Assembly (NCBI RefSeq): GCF_005233845.1
Contig: NZ_SZQL01000002.1
Coordinates: 248,001 to 312,000, forward strand
Length of the DNA stretch: 64,000 bases
Source: Ilyomonas limi
GTDB taxonomy: Bacteria; Bacteroidota; Bacteroidia; Chitinophagales; Chitinophagaceae
Direction of reading: 5' to 3'
The translations under genes and the position numbers were made by a program. Shown here in pieces: positions 1-9,778 of the stretch. The first letter of the stretch is position 1. The number at the start of each line of letters is the position of its first letter. The notes below the pieces were generated by a model, which searched no databases, was not told the DNA's origin, and worked only from the letters and a program-made list of their open reading frames with translations.

Positions 1-1847
1 AAATATTCAAACATTTCCTTACTGTCATCGGCTGTGCCATAGTCGTAAGCCCAACCGGCACCCGCCGTAAACTTGTGATAACGCAACATATCCAATACGC
101 CCACTGCTGGCAGGCACACGCGGTACAAATCGGGGCGTTGCGTCATACAGGCGCCCACAAGCAAGCCGCCATTCGAGCCACCGGAAATAGCCAAATAATC
201 TTTGGAAGTAATATTGTCTTTAATTAAAAATTCGGCGGCTGCAATAAAATCGTCAAATACATTTTGCTTGTGCAGTTTGGTACCGGCATTGTGCCACGCA
301 TCGCCGTATTCGCCACCACCACGAAGATTAGGTACAGCATATACGCCACCATTCTCCAAAAACACAATATTACTTACGCTAAAGGCTGGTGTAAGGCTGA
401 TGTTGAAACCACCATAACCATACAGCATGGTTGGATTTTTACCGTTGAGTTGCAGTCCCTTCTTATGCGTAATAATCATGGGTATTTTAGTACCATCTTT
501 CGAGGTATAAAACACCTGTTTACTTTCATAATCATCAGGGTTGAAATTAACGCCTGACTTCTTATATAAAGTAGATTTTTCAGTAGGAATATCATATTTA
601 AAAATGGTAGCCGGGTACACATACGAAGTAAAAGTGTAGTACACTTCTTTCTCCTCTTCCTTTCCGCTAAAACCACTTGCCGTGCCCAAACCCGGAAGCG
701 TTATCGTGTTTTCTTTTTTACCATCCAAACTATATTGCTCTATTTCCGAAACCGCATCTTTAAGGTACTGTGCAAAAAACTTTCCGCCACCGGTAGAAAT
801 ATCCAATGGAAATTTTGCTTCGGGTATCAGATCTTTCCAGTATTCGGGCGTAGGTGTTGCCGCATCTACAACTACCAGCTTGCGGTTGGGTGCGTTGCGA
901 TTGGTAGCAATGTATAATTTTCCATTGTGACTATACACCACGCCCTGCTCAAAATCGTAACCGGTAGCAATAGGAATAATAGGCGCAGCTGCTTTAGTTA
1001 AATCCTGCAAATACAATTCATTACCATACGTTGCATTCGCCGCAGAAATAATGAGCCAGTGCTGGTCTTCGGTTACATAGCCACCAATATAACGGCGCGG
1101 CGTAGCTTCGCCCCCAAAAATAAGTTTGTCTTCACTTTGTGGCGTGCCCAGCTTGTGATAATACAATTTATGTATCTGCGTTTTGCCCGATAATTGACTG
1201 CCTTCTTTTGGCTTATCGTAACTGCTATAGTAAAAGCCATCGTTTTTATTCCATGCAATTCCACTGAACTTTACATCCATCAAGGTATCGCCAATTTGCT
1301 GTTTGGTAACGGCATCCAGCACAATTACTTTGCGCCAGTCGGAGCCACCTTCCGATATTTGATAAGCCGCCAGCGAACCATCTTTTGTGAAGTCTATACC
1401 AGCCAACGAAGTAGTGCCATCAGCAGAAAACTGGTTAGGATCTAAAAACACTTCGGGCTCCCCTTCTCCTGTTTGTCTATATAAAACGGATTGGTTTTGC
1501 AAGCCGTCATTTTTATAAAAATAGGTGTATTTACCTTCTTTGAACGGGGCTGAAAACTTTTCGTAATTCCACAATGCTGTAAGGCGTTTTTTGATGGCAT
1601 CTCTGAAGGGTATTTGCGATAAATAAGCCTTGGTATTAGCCACCTGTTCTTTCACCCAGGCTTTTGTATCTGCAGCAGTATCATTCTCCAGCCAGCGATA
1701 AGGATCGCTTACGGTGGTGCCAAAAAAATCATCGGTTTGTACTACTGTTTTTGTGGTTGGATAGGTGCCTGTAAAGGCGCCGGGCTTTTGTGCAAGTACA
1801 TTCATGGTTGTGGTTAGTGCTAATAAGGATAATAAACGGTATTTCAT
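1..1847 (-). CDS. Prolyl oligopeptidase family S9 peptidase (3' end outside window)
   Basis: A serine peptidase of the prolyl oligopeptidase type, which cleaves after proline in short peptides. The start is the ATG at 1847-1845, followed by a short signal peptide (MKYRLLSLLALTTTMNVLAQ), so the enzyme is probably periplasmic. Next comes the family N-terminus (DPYRWLEND), then a beta-propeller region. The nucleophile motif GGSNGGLLVG is encoded near 160-185. The window ends about 60 codons after it, so the catalytic Asp and His lie outside. 615 codons are visible; the family is usually near 700. No neighbour is cotranscribed upstream. The identification is firm; the substrate is inferred from the family. 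Confidence 0.95.
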   Translation of the reverse strand, partial: MKYRLLSLLALTTTMNVLAQKPGAFTGTYPTTKTVVQTDDFFGTTVSDPYRWLENDTAADTKAWVKEQVANTKAYLSQIPFRDAIKKRLTALWNYEKFSAPFKEGKYTYFYKNDGLQNQSVLYRQTGEGEPEVFLDPNQFSADGTTSLAGIDFTKDGSLAAYQISEGGSDWRKVIVLDAVTKQQIGDTLMDVKFSGIAWNKNDGFYYSSYDKPKEGSQLSGKTQIHKLYYHKLGTPQSEDKLIFGGEATPRRYIGGYVTEDQHWLIISAANATYGNELYLQDLTKAAAPIIPIATGYDFEQGVVYSHNGKLYIATNRNAPNRKLVVVDAATPTPEYWKDLIPEAKFPLDISTGGGKFFAQYLKDAVSEIEQYSLDGKKENTITLPGLGTASGFSGKEEEKEVYYTFTSYVYPATIFKYDIPTEKSTLYKKSGVNFNPDDYESKQVFYTSKDGTKIPMIITHKKGLQLNGKNPTMLYGYGGFNISLTPAFSVSNIVFLENGGVYAVPNLRGGGEYGDAWHNAGTKLHKQNVFDDFIAAAEFLIKDNITSKDYLAISGGSNGGLLVGACMTQRPDLYRVCLPAVGVLDMLRYHKFTAGAGWAYDYGTADDSKEMFEY

Positions 1848-2033
1848 ATTTGCAAAATATTGAAACAATAATACAATAAAGTGGTGTACAAAAAGGAATC
1901 TTGGTTTCAAATAGTGATACTGCTTTATAAAAGGATGTATGTTTTTATACGGCGTTATACTTTCTTTTCTTAAATCAACAAACATATTATGGAGAAGCGG
2001 GCACATTAATATAAAATTACATTACAGCAATAA

Positions 2034-2300
2034 AGTTACATTACAGCATTTTGCTACGTTAAAAGGAGCAGGGCGGTACATAAGCCTCTGCAACCGGAGT
2101 CCAATAATTATGATGATGTATTCTCAATCATCGAAATAATACAGGCGAAAAATATATTCAACAATAAAAATGAGGCGGCTGAATTTGCTCTTGGGTTAAA
2201 ACTATTTAGTGAAGTGATGCAAAAAAACAGAAAATATTCTTTATTTAAAGCGTTGGCTCCTGCCTTTGGTACGTTTATGAAAAAACTAAAATCAATGTAA
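2034..2300 (+). pseudogene. Remnant of an unrecognised gene (C-terminal part only)
   Basis: This frame stays open from a stop at 2031-2033 to TAA at 2298-2300. It has protein-like composition (acidic and hydrophobic alternation, then a basic tail ending FMKKLKSM), and a strong terminator follows 10 bases later. It has no usable start: the first in-frame ATG is at 2217, leaving only 27 codons. It may be the surviving 3' end of a lost gene. A 13-bp direct repeat (TTACATTACAGCA at 2017-2029 and 2036-2048) sits at its upstream edge. I do not recognise the family. Confidence 0.3.
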
Positions 2301-2310
2301 TCACCCAAAT

Positions 2311-2341
2311 AAAAACACCCGGCATATTACCGGGTGTTTTT
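2311..2341. terminator. Bidirectional intrinsic terminator
   Basis: A perfect 12-bp stem (AAAAACACCCGG at 2311-2322 with CCGGGTGTTTTT at 2330-2341) encloses a 7-base loop, with A and T tracts on the two sides. It lies 23 bases past the end of the minus-strand M1 peptidase gene and 11 past the plus-strand remnant, so it can serve both. Confidence 0.9.
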
Positions 2342-2363
2342 ATTTATATCAGCAGTAAAACAC

Positions 2364-4325
2364 TTATTCTGATATCCAGAAATTGTTGCTCCTGTTTACA
2401 TCAGGATAACTTTTATCCGGGTCTATCACCACTTTGGTTATCGGGCTGGTTGAGTTATACTTAAACTTCCAGGTGCCGCCATGCTGCCATACCTCTACCG
2501 GCAACTGCACACGGTTGGTTTTGCCATTCGCCTCGGTCACTTCCACTGTAGCCGGCATTGGCAATTGCCCCAGGCTGGCAATGGTAATAATACTGCCATT
2601 AGCCGGATTTCTGCCTATATAATTTATGTCTTCTACAGCCAAATCTATTTTCCACTGGTTCATAAACCAGCCACGCCAAAACCAATCCAGTGTTTCGCCA
2701 CTGTAGTTTTCTATACAATGGAAAAAGTCGTATGGCGTAGGGTGCTTAAATGCCCACTGATGCACATAGAAACTGAAGGCACTATCAAACCTGCCTCTGC
2801 CTAAAATACTTTCGCGCAGCAAGGTCAAACCCATGCCGGGCTTACTATACGCTACTGCCCCAAGGTTACGTGGTTGCGTTATATCGGGTACGGTAAAGAT
2901 GCTTTCGCTGCTATCGTGGAAGAAATACCTTGCATAGCGCAGATGATTAGCAGCATTACTATCTAAATATTCGCCATTATTAAAAGCACTGTCCGCAAGG
3001 CTATTGATAAAGGTATTAAAGCCTTCATCCATCCACGGAAACTTGCGCTCGTTGCTGCCTACAATCATCGGGAACCAGTTGTGCCCAAATTCGTGGCTCG
3101 TTACGCCCCAAAGACCACCTTTTTTGGCCCTCCAGCCGCAAAACACAATACCGGGGTATTCCATGCCGCCTACAATACCCGCTACGTTGGTAGCTGTAGG
3201 ATAGGTAAAAGGGTATAAATATTTGGAGTAAAATTCAATAGCACCTTTTACATATTCGGTGCTGCGGCTCCAGGCTGTGTCTTGTGCCACTTCTACCGGG
3301 TAAGCACTCATAGCCAATGCTGTTTTGCCGCCGGGCAAATTCATGCGTGCAGCATCCCACACAAAAGCAGCCGAAGAGGCCCAGGCTACATCGCGCGTGT
3401 TAGTGCATCTGAATTTCCAGGTAACGCGGCTCTTGCCGGTAGGGCGTGAAGATGGATCGGTTACTTCGGCAGCAGTGCGCAGCATTACCGTTTTATCGCT
3501 GTTTTCTGCTTGCTGCCATCTTTTTATTTGTTCGGGGGTGAGTACGTCTTTGGGGTTTAATAATTCGCCCGACCCAACAATGATCTGGTTTGCCGGTGCA
3601 TCAATGCTATAGGTAACATCGCCATACTCCAGGTAAAATTCTCCTTGTCCAAGATATGGCAGGGTATTCCATCCATTTACATTATCATACACGCACATAC
3701 GCGGGTACCACTGCGCTATTTCATTTATCCAGCCATTCTGCGTTTTTAATCTGCCCATGCGGTCGGTACCGTATTCGGGAATGTCAAAATTGTAGCTGAT
3801 TCTCAATTGCAGGGTGCCGCCTTGCGCTTTAATGCTGTTTGCCAGCTTTACCTGCATACGTGTATCGCTGATGAGGTAATCGGCTTTCTGCGCTTTGCCG
3901 TTTTGGACCACTTCTACCGATTGAATGTTGTAACCACCGTTGAAGCTGTTGCGGTTTGCCCATCTGCCACCGCCAATAGCGGTTGCCGCCACCGCGCGCG
4001 ACTGCTGGTTGTAAATGTTCTGATCCAATTGAAGCCATACATACGGCAGTGTTTGCGGACTGTTGTTGGTGTAAGTTATCTGCACTGTAGCACTGATAGA
4101 TTGCAGCGAATCATCCAGCTTTGCGTCAATGTTGTAATCGGCGCGGTTTTGCCAGTATTTAGGTCCCGGCGTACCATCGGCAGCTCTTACTTCATCGCCA
4201 TACATAGGATAAAACATCGGCGCAAATGCTTCGTGCTGGTCGTAACTGGAAGTTTGAGCATTGGAGTATAGTGCTGTCATTATACCCAAAAAAAATAAAA
4301 GTCCTTTCACTCGATTGGTTATCAT
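2364..4325 (-). CDS. M1 family zinc metallopeptidase (aminopeptidase)
   Basis: A 653-residue secreted gluzincin that removes N-terminal residues from peptides. A signal peptide ([20 protein letters not shown], ending at SNAQ) opens the protein. An all-beta N-terminal domain precedes the catalytic domain, where the zinc site HEFGH is followed after exactly 18 residues by the third ligand Glu (in WMDEGF), the M1 HEXXH-X18-E signature. The substrate-binding GGMEYPG motif is present just upstream. It ends beside a terminator. No operon partner is evident. The M1 assignment is firm; the substrate is not known. Confidence 0.95.
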   Translation of the reverse strand: MITNRVKGLLFFLGIMTALYSNAQTSSYDQHEAFAPMFYPMYGDEVRAADGTPGPKYWQNRADYNIDAKLDDSLQSISATVQITYTNNSPQTLPYVWLQLDQNIYNQQSRAVAATAIGGGRWANRNSFNGGYNIQSVEVVQNGKAQKADYLISDTRMQVKLANSIKAQGGTLQLRISYNFDIPEYGTDRMGRLKTQNGWINEIAQWYPRMCVYDNVNGWNTLPYLGQGEFYLEYGDVTYSIDAPANQIIVGSGELLNPKDVLTPEQIKRWQQAENSDKTVMLRTAAEVTDPSSRPTGKSRVTWKFRCTNTRDVAWASSAAFVWDAARMNLPGGKTALAMSAYPVEVAQDTAWSRSTEYVKGAIEFYSKYLYPFTYPTATNVAGIVGGMEYPGIVFCGWRAKKGGLWGVTSHEFGHNWFPMIVGSNERKFPWMDEGFNTFINSLADSAFNNGEYLDSNAANHLRYARYFFHDSSESIFTVPDITQPRNLGAVAYSKPGMGLTLLRESILGRGRFDSAFSFYVHQWAFKHPTPYDFFHCIENYSGETLDWFWRGWFMNQWKIDLAVEDINYIGRNPANGSIITIASLGQLPMPATVEVTEANGKTNRVQLPVEVWQHGGTWKFKYNSTSPITKVVIDPDKSYPDVNRSNNFWISE

Positions 4326-4663
4326 GATAAAATTGATTGGTTATAAAAAAGTCAAATGTGTGTAGTGATAGCAAACAACAATCCACTTTGCCGGTGATAA
4401 GATTGCGCGGCGCAAATATAAACGCCAACTTGTTCCGTTTTTTGCAAATACGGCAATGCGGAATAATTATGCGGCGAAAGGGTGAAAATATTGTGAGTTG
4501 TGAATGGTGAATTGTCAATTGTGAATATTCAACTCACAGGAATTATGTCTTACCTGAAGGTATGAAAAGGTGCTGTTTAGTTTTGTGAAGTTGAATTTAG
4601 TAAGCACTGAATAATATTGAGGCTACTGATAAAACGCTGGCGTTAGAGAATCATTTTAATAAT
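4326..4663. other. Intergenic region with a short dispersed repeat
   Basis: No gene is supported between the M1 peptidase start and the tatC terminator. At 4507-4526 the sequence GTGAATTGTCAATTGTGAAT is identical to 63152-63171, and the flanks on both sides carry further GTGAAT/GAGTTGTGAAT variants. The promoter of the M1 gene must lie at the left end, but no clear box could be picked. Confidence 0.5.
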
Positions 4664-4695
4664 AAAGGCTAAGCTTGTTGAAAAGCTTAGCCTTT
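4664..4695 (-). terminator. Intrinsic terminator of the CNNM/tatC unit
   Basis: A 13-bp stem (AAAGGCTAAGCTT at 4664-4676 with AAGCTTAGCCTTT at 4683-4695) with a 6-base loop lies 25 bases past the tatC stop codon. Confidence 0.85.
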
Positions 4696-4720
4696 GTAGT
4701 TACTTCTATTCATTAAAAAA

Positions 4721-5578
4721 TTATTCCCATTCTTTCTTCTCCTCCTCCTGGTCGCGCTTATACACGCGGGCAGATACAATGATGCTTAACTGATAAAGCA
4801 GGAAAAGAGGCGTAAATACAATGAGCTGGCTTATCCAGTCGGGACTGGGTGTAATAACTGCCGATACGATAAGAATAACTACAATGGCATACTTGCGCGA
4901 GCTGCGCAAAAGCATAGGGGTGATTAGCCCGATACGCGTAAGTACTGAAGCCAGCACCGGAAGTTCGAACGCTAAGCCGCAACCCAAAATAATATTGGTA
5001 AGATTATCTAAATAATCGTCTAAGGTAGGTTGCGTTACCAGCAAGCCCGATCCGCCGATATTAAACGATGCGAGAAAATTGAAAGTGAACGGACCTAAAA
5101 CAAAATAGCCGAAGGCTGCGCCTAAAAAAAAGAAGAAAGACACCCAAAAAATGATGAATTGGGTATTACGCAACTCTTTAGGCTTTAAAGCCGGACGCAC
5201 AAAGCGCCAGAACTCCCAGAATATATAGGGGAAAGCGCCAATAACGCCACCTACCAGCGCCATACTGATGCTACCCAAAAACTGGCCACCATAAGTAGTG
5301 GTCTGCATCTTTATGTTGATGCCATTGAGACAAAGTGCATCTGTATGTAGCCAGTGACTGAACTTGCAAAGTGCAGTATAACTTACAAAATCAGGGTTGA
5401 TGGGGCCGGCAATAATATAATCGAACACCCACTCATGATAATAAAAAATAACACCTGCTACAATAACTATGGCAATAACCGAACGGATAATATGCCAGCG
5501 AAGCGCCTCCAGATGATCTATAAAAGACATTTCCGCGGAATCTGCATGTCCGCCGCGGTTTAATAAAGAGTTTGCCAT
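4721..5578 (-). CDS. tatC: Twin-arginine translocase subunit TatC
   Basis: The receptor subunit of the Tat pathway, which recognises twin-arginine signal peptides and moves folded proteins across the inner membrane. The 285-residue protein has the conserved cytoplasmic start MSFIDHLEALRWHIIRS, the family motif FWRFVRPALKPKE and six predicted membrane segments. The tail is charged (KRDQEEEKKEWE). Only 46 bases separate it from the upstream CNNM gene, so the two are probably cotranscribed. tatA/B is not in the window. A candidate Tat substrate is encoded at 62227-63147. Confidence 0.97.
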   Translation of the reverse strand: MANSLLNRGGHADSAEMSFIDHLEALRWHIIRSVIAIVIVAGVIFYYHEWVFDYIIAGPINPDFVSYTALCKFSHWLHTDALCLNGINIKMQTTTYGGQFLGSISMALVGGVIGAFPYIFWEFWRFVRPALKPKELRNTQFIIFWVSFFFFLGAAFGYFVLGPFTFNFLASFNIGGSGLLVTQPTLDDYLDNLTNIILGCGLAFELPVLASVLTRIGLITPMLLRSSRKYAIVVILIVSAVITPSPDWISQLIVFTPLFLLYQLSIIVSARVYKRDQEEEKKEWE

Positions 5579-5624
5579 TAGGTAAAAAACAGTCTTAAAG
5601 GTTGCAAAGGTATGGGTGCAGTTG

Positions 5625-6890
5625 TTAACGCAATACTTTCATTTTAATAGTTTCAATACGGGTATTGCCTACATTCAGCACATCAAACTCATAGCGCCCA
5701 ATGATAATGCGTTCTTTTTGCCGCGGAATACTTTTGTACTGCTCTATAATATAGCCCGAAAGTGTTTCCGCCTCATTCTCAGGAAAATCAAAATCATACT
5801 TTTCATTCAGGTAATCCAGCTCCATTCTCCCCGAAAAAATGTATTCATTTTCGCTCAACTGCTTGTCCACCAGTTCTTCTGTATCGTATTCATCCTGTAT
5901 ATCGCCAAAAATTTCTTCCAGTACATCTTCCATTGTTACTATGCCGGCAGTGCCGCCAAACTCATCTACCACCCATGCTATACTTTTCCGTTCTCGCGAA
6001 AATTTATTGATGAGATCGGTGGCGCTCATACTCTCAGGCACCGCAGGTATGGGCAGCAACACCGATTGTATATCAATAGGTTTTTTAAATAAATCCAACT
6101 GATGCACGTAGCCCAGAATATTATCGAGGTTACCATTATATACGACCATTTTGCTCAACCTGGTTTCAATTAATTTTTCTTTTACTGCAGCAATGGACGT
6201 ATGAATGTCCACCGCTTCAATTTCGGTACGCGGCACCAGGCACTGGCGCACTTTTACCATTGGCAGTGAGAGCGCATTTTCAAACAACTCTTTGTTGCGA
6301 TCGGGATTTTCCTCATCCTGCTCTTTGCTTTGCTGGTAAAAATGCTCAATATCAGCTTTTGCAAAAGGGTCGTTGTCTTTTATTCTTACATTGAATAAAA
6401 ACTTTAAAATGCCTTGTGCAATAGCAATAAAAATAGTAGCTACAGGATAAAAAATACGGTAAAAAAATTGGGCTACAGGGGCAAAGAAAGAAAGCAGCGT
6501 ATCGCTTTTTGCCTTGAAAATGGCTTTGGCAATGTACTCTACAAAAAACAGTACAATGGAGATGGCTACCAATGCATCAATAAACAGCCGTAGGTATTCA
6601 TTTTCTATACTCGCAAAAAAAGGCACTGTCCACAGGCTTATTTGCAATATCCAGGCTACCAACAACGAAAATATGGTGATAAAAATAACGGTTGCGGCAA
6701 CAGAGGCGCTTATAAATTTTCCCGGCTCCTCTATAAAGTTGGATAGGATAATGCCGCTGCGGCGCCCTTGTTTTTTCTTTAGTTCAATACCCAGCCGGTT
6801 GGCATTGATGAAAGCCGTTTCTACACCTGCAAAAAGCATAATGAGCAGCAGTGCCGCCGATGCTGTAATCAATAAACTGGTAAGCGTCAT
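5625..6890 (-). CDS. CNNM/CorC-type hemolysin family protein (DUF21-CBS-CorC_HlyC)
   Basis: A 421-residue inner-membrane protein. An N-terminal DUF21 region has about four hydrophobic segments (starting ITASAALLLIMLFAGVE) and the FINANRLGIELKKKQG motif. It is followed by a tandem CBS pair (VPRTEIEAVD and later WVVDEFGGTAGIVTMEDVLE) and a C-terminal CorC/HlyC domain with YIIEQ. Family members are linked to Mg/Co efflux or membrane-damage resistance. GldE of the gliding machinery is a related Bacteroidota protein, but gldD is not adjacent, so that name is not supported. First gene of a unit with tatC. Confidence 0.9.
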   Translation of the reverse strand: MTLTSLLITASAALLLIMLFAGVETAFINANRLGIELKKKQGRRSGIILSNFIEEPGKFISASVAATVIFITIFSLLVAWILQISLWTVPFFASIENEYLRLFIDALVAISIVLFFVEYIAKAIFKAKSDTLLSFFAPVAQFFYRIFYPVATIFIAIAQGILKFLFNVRIKDNDPFAKADIEHFYQQSKEQDEENPDRNKELFENALSLPMVKVRQCLVPRTEIEAVDIHTSIAAVKEKLIETRLSKMVVYNGNLDNILGYVHQLDLFKKPIDIQSVLLPIPAVPESMSATDLINKFSRERKSIAWVVDEFGGTAGIVTMEDVLEEIFGDIQDEYDTEELVDKQLSENEYIFSGRMELDYLNEKYDFDFPENEAETLSGYIIEQYKSIPRQKERIIIGRYEFDVLNVGNTRIETIKMKVLR

Positions 6891-6969
6891 GCAGTAAAGA
6901 TAAGGTACAAATATAATAGCTTAGCGGCTGGTTTAAACCAATAACAAGCGGCTATTTCAATAAAAACAT

Positions 6970-7421
6970 ATGAGTAAGCTAAGATGTAAATGTGGACACA
7001 CGCTTGCTGACCAAAAAGATAATATTCCGTTCAAGGGATACATCTTACCAGAGATAGAAATTTACAATGTGTCGGATGTCCATACCGATAATATTGACGC
7101 ACTTATGGAAGCGGAAAAAACGGGAAAAAATCAGAATGGATAAAAGAAAATTTTTACCTGGTTATCCAACAGATTTAAATAAGTCACAAATGATACACGA
7201 CCTCCTTACAAGTTATCTTGCTAACAAAACACAAACTATCTATGAGTGTGAAAATTGTGGAAGGATTTGGATTCAGGTAGGACAGACAAATCAGTTTAGA
7301 TCTTTTTACCCTGATACTAAAGATACGAATGGAATATTTAGCAGTAAGAAGTAAAGAAATACCGCTATCACTTGTCTATCCTAATAGCAGATGGGCGAAC
7401 TTCTATGAGGATAACGGATAA
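6970..7421 (+). pseudogene. Zinc-ribbon-like protein gene with several apparent frameshifts
   Basis: Three reading frames join into one plausible protein of about 150 residues. Frame 1 runs from ATG 6970 (MSKLRCKCGHTLADQ) to TAA at 7141. Around 7133-7160 a third frame gives KSEWIKENF. Frame 2 then gives YPTDLNKSQMIHDLLTSYL and CENCGRIW up to TAA at 7354. Another frame continues EIPLSLVYPNSRWANFYEDNG to TAA at 7421. One missing A in the A6 run near 7130 and one missing T in the T5 run near 7153 would restore the first joins. The two Cys pairs (CKC and CENC) suggest zinc binding. The family and function are not recognised. It may be decayed, or contain base-calling errors at homopolymers. Confidence 0.6.
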
Positions 7422-7497
7422 ATTGTAAACTATATAGCTTCAATCAACTTTTGTGCTCCAATGCCACTCCTGCGTCAGGCAATGGAATGTTAGCAGT

Positions 7498-7505
7498 TAT
7501 CTTTG
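7498..7505 (+). promoter_or_regulatory. Candidate -7 promoter box for the aldo/keto reductase gene
   Basis: TATCTTTG matches the Bacteroidota TAnnTTTG -7 box and lies 30 bases upstream of the chosen ATG at 7536. It excludes the longer in-frame start at 7503, which would overlap the box. Confidence 0.55.
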
Positions 7506-7535
7506 TGTAGTTCATATTTATTTAAAAAAAATTCA

Positions 7536-8555
7536 ATGAAGTATAAACTCTTAGGCACTTCGGGCTTAAAAGTATCCGAGCTATGCCTTGGTACCATGGG
7601 CTTCGGAACCGAAAACGGCTGGGGCGCGGATAAAGCAACGAGCTTTAGCATTATGGAAGCCTTTGCCAATGCTGGCGGCAACTTTTTGGATACTGCCAAT
7701 TTTTATAAAGCAGGCACAAGCGAAAAAATTATTGGTGAATTTGTAACCCACCGCGACCGCGACCAATTTGTGATTGCTACCAAATACTCGTTGTTCGATA
7801 ACCTGACGAATGTAAATGCCAGCGGCAATAACCGCAAAAACATGATGCGCAGTGTGGAAGCGAGCCTGAAGCGGTTGAATACTGGTTTTATTGATGTGCT
7901 CTATTTGCACACCTGGGATTTTTTGACGCCGGTAGATGAAGTATTGCGCGGATTAGATGATTTGGTGCGGCAAGGCAAAATAAACTATGCCGCCATCAGC
8001 GATACGCCGGCTTGGATTGTGGCAAAAGCCAACACTATGGCGGAACTGATGGGCTGGAGCAAATTCATTGCCCTGCAAATAGAATATAGTTTGCTGCAAC
8101 GCACACCCGAAAGAGAGTTGCTGCCCATGGCAAAACATTTTGGAATAACCGTAACACCCTGGGCACCGCTGGCCGGCGGCGCGCTCACCGGCAAATACCT
8201 GCGCGGCGATCGTGGGCGATTGAAAGAAGGCAGCAACCGGCTGAATGAAAGGAGTGAACGCATCACCAGGGAGGTGATTGCTATAGCTGATGAACTGGGC
8301 GTGCAGCCATCACAGGTGGCATTGAAGTGGACGATGCAAAAAGATTTTCACTGCATACCCATTGTGGGTGCTACAAAGCTGAGCCAGTTGGAAGATAACC
8401 TGAAAGTTATTGATATAATCTTGCCAGTTGAAGCTATGGAACGATTGAATGCCATCAGTGCCATAGAACTTGGCTTTCCGCACGACTTCTTTAACGAAGA
8501 AGCGATGCAAAAAAACAACTTTGGTGGCTTTTACCACCAGATAGAAAAACGCTAA
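7536..8555 (+). CDS. Aldo/keto reductase
   Basis: A 339-residue NADPH-dependent oxidoreductase with a TIM-barrel fold. The start at 7536 gives MKYKLLGTSGLKVSELCLGT, the usual N-terminus; the frame is open further upstream but only through a promoter box. Catalytic-region motifs are GGNFLDTANFY (Asp and Tyr), VIATKYS (Lys) and DVLYLHTWD (His). The C-terminal cofactor region is CIPIVGATKLSQLEDNL. It resembles YajO/YcsN-type enzymes acting on aldehydes, but the substrate cannot be read. A small gene follows after 9 bases, so the two probably form an operon. Confidence 0.93.
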   Translation: MKYKLLGTSGLKVSELCLGTMGFGTENGWGADKATSFSIMEAFANAGGNFLDTANFYKAGTSEKIIGEFVTHRDRDQFVIATKYSLFDNLTNVNASGNNRKNMMRSVEASLKRLNTGFIDVLYLHTWDFLTPVDEVLRGLDDLVRQGKINYAAISDTPAWIVAKANTMAELMGWSKFIALQIEYSLLQRTPERELLPMAKHFGITVTPWAPLAGGALTGKYLRGDRGRLKEGSNRLNERSERITREVIAIADELGVQPSQVALKWTMQKDFHCIPIVGATKLSQLEDNLKVIDIILPVEAMERLNAISAIELGFPHDFFNEEAMQKNNFGGFYHQIEKR

Positions 8556-8564
8556 AATTATTGT

Positions 8565-8891
8565 ATGTCTGCATTACAAAAATTTGAAGAAAGTCTTACA
8601 CAAAACCAGCCGCCAAAAGATGCATCGGTTTATCTGCAAGCGTTGTGGTACGATGCCAAGGGCAACTGGAACAAAGCGCATAGTTTGGTAGATCATCTTT
8701 CGGATAAAACAGCCGCTCGTGTACATGCCTATTTGCATCGCGTAGAAGGCGACCAATGGAATGCAAATTATTGGTACAACAGAGCTGGTGAATCAATGCC
8801 TGATGTAAGTCTGCCGGAAGAATGGAAATTGCTGGTTGAACAGTTTACGGCACACGCCTGCCTGTCGGCAGACAGGGATGATACGGACTAA
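8565..8891 (+). CDS. Small conserved hypothetical protein with repeat-derived C-terminus
   Basis: A 108-residue soluble, Trp-rich protein (LQALWYDAKGNWNKAH, HRVEGDQWNANYWYNRAG), with an alpha-helical, TPR-like look. It starts 9 bases after the aldo/keto reductase stop. The last ten or so residues (CLSADRDDTD) are encoded by a dispersed repeat that begins near 8856 and has a homologous inverted copy at about 11508-11570, so the original C-terminus was probably replaced. Function unknown. Confidence 0.75.
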   Translation: MSALQKFEESLTQNQPPKDASVYLQALWYDAKGNWNKAHSLVDHLSDKTAARVHAYLHRVEGDQWNANYWYNRAGESMPDVSLPEEWKLLVEQFTAHACLSADRDDTD

Positions 8892-8990
8892 GCACGGATT
8901 TTTATACACGAATTGCTCAAATGTGAATTACAAGAATTGCACAAATCATTTGAGCATATAAATAGCACGGTTGCAGCGCGTGCAAGAAAG
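8856..8990. repeat. Dispersed repeat, copy A
   Basis: The part from GCCTGTCGGCAGACAGGGAT through GATACGGACTAAGCACGGAT aligns over about 60 bases with the reverse complement of 11508-11570, where the text is GCAGACAAGGATGACACGGA and so on. It also contains a stem GCTCAAATG / CATTTGAGC. It overlaps the 3' end of the upstream gene. Confidence 0.6.
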
Positions 8991-9064
8991 AATTTATTAA
9001 GTGGATGAATCAGTTTCACCGGCGCATTTTATCAGTCCAATCATTATTCAAATTTCATCCTATG

Positions 9065-9778
9065 CTATTGAGCGTACTGCATCATTCTTAAAATGAAGTC
9101 GGGGTCGGGGCAATTGTGCAGGTAAACTTCCCGTTCACTGTAGCGACATACGCCGGGGTAATCACCAATGTTATGTTGCATATCTTTTATTACCTGAATA
9201 TGCAGGTGCGGCGGCCAGCTACCGTTTTCAAATGGCTGCCCGAAATGACCAATTACTTCACCCGCAGTTATGTGTTTACCAGCAGTTACATTGGTTAAAT
9301 CAGCAAGGCTTAAATGTCCGTATAAAATATGAAACAGCTCGCCATTAAGCTGATGCTGCGTTATAATAGTAGCACCATAATCGCCAAAACGGTCGTTGAA
9401 GGCAACACTATGTATGGTGCCATTAAGCGGTGCAAACACAGGCGTACCCGCTTTACCCCAAATATCAATTCCCAGGTGTAGGCGGCGCGGCTCTTCGCTG
9501 CTACTGCCGGCATCAAATACATCACTGCGGCTGTAAATAGTGCGGTACTCATTGTAGCCGCCAATACCGTACGTGCAATTTTTTTGCTGTAATAAAGTAT
9601 CTATGTAACTGCAAAACGTTTCGGTATTTAATAACCATTCTTCCTTGATATTTTTATTAGTTGCCGTAAAATCCATGCGCAATAATTTATCTTCTGCCGG
9701 ATGAAAAGGCACTACCGGATGAAAAGTATTTGCAGATTGTTGTAGTATTGCTTCTAATGTATCTTGAGAAATTAACAC
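9065..9778 (-). CDS. M23 family (LytM-like) peptidase
   Basis: A 237-residue peptidase of the peptidoglycan DD-endopeptidase clan. The metal-binding signature is present as HLGIDIWG (HxxxD) and HLHIQV (HxH), with the YGHLS motif between. No signal peptide is seen, which fits a subgroup of cytoplasmic or atypically exported M23 proteins. The start codon is GTG at 9778-9776; no ATG fits without cutting conserved sequence. It is divergent from the histidine kinase gene and has no operon partner. Confidence 0.88.
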   Translation of the reverse strand: MLISQDTLEAILQQSANTFHPVVPFHPAEDKLLRMDFTATNKNIKEEWLLNTETFCSYIDTLLQQKNCTYGIGGYNEYRTIYSRSDVFDAGSSSEEPRRLHLGIDIWGKAGTPVFAPLNGTIHSVAFNDRFGDYGATIITQHQLNGELFHILYGHLSLADLTNVTAGKHITAGEVIGHFGQPFENGSWPPHLHIQVIKDMQHNIGDYPGVCRYSEREVYLHNCPDPDFILRMMQYAQ

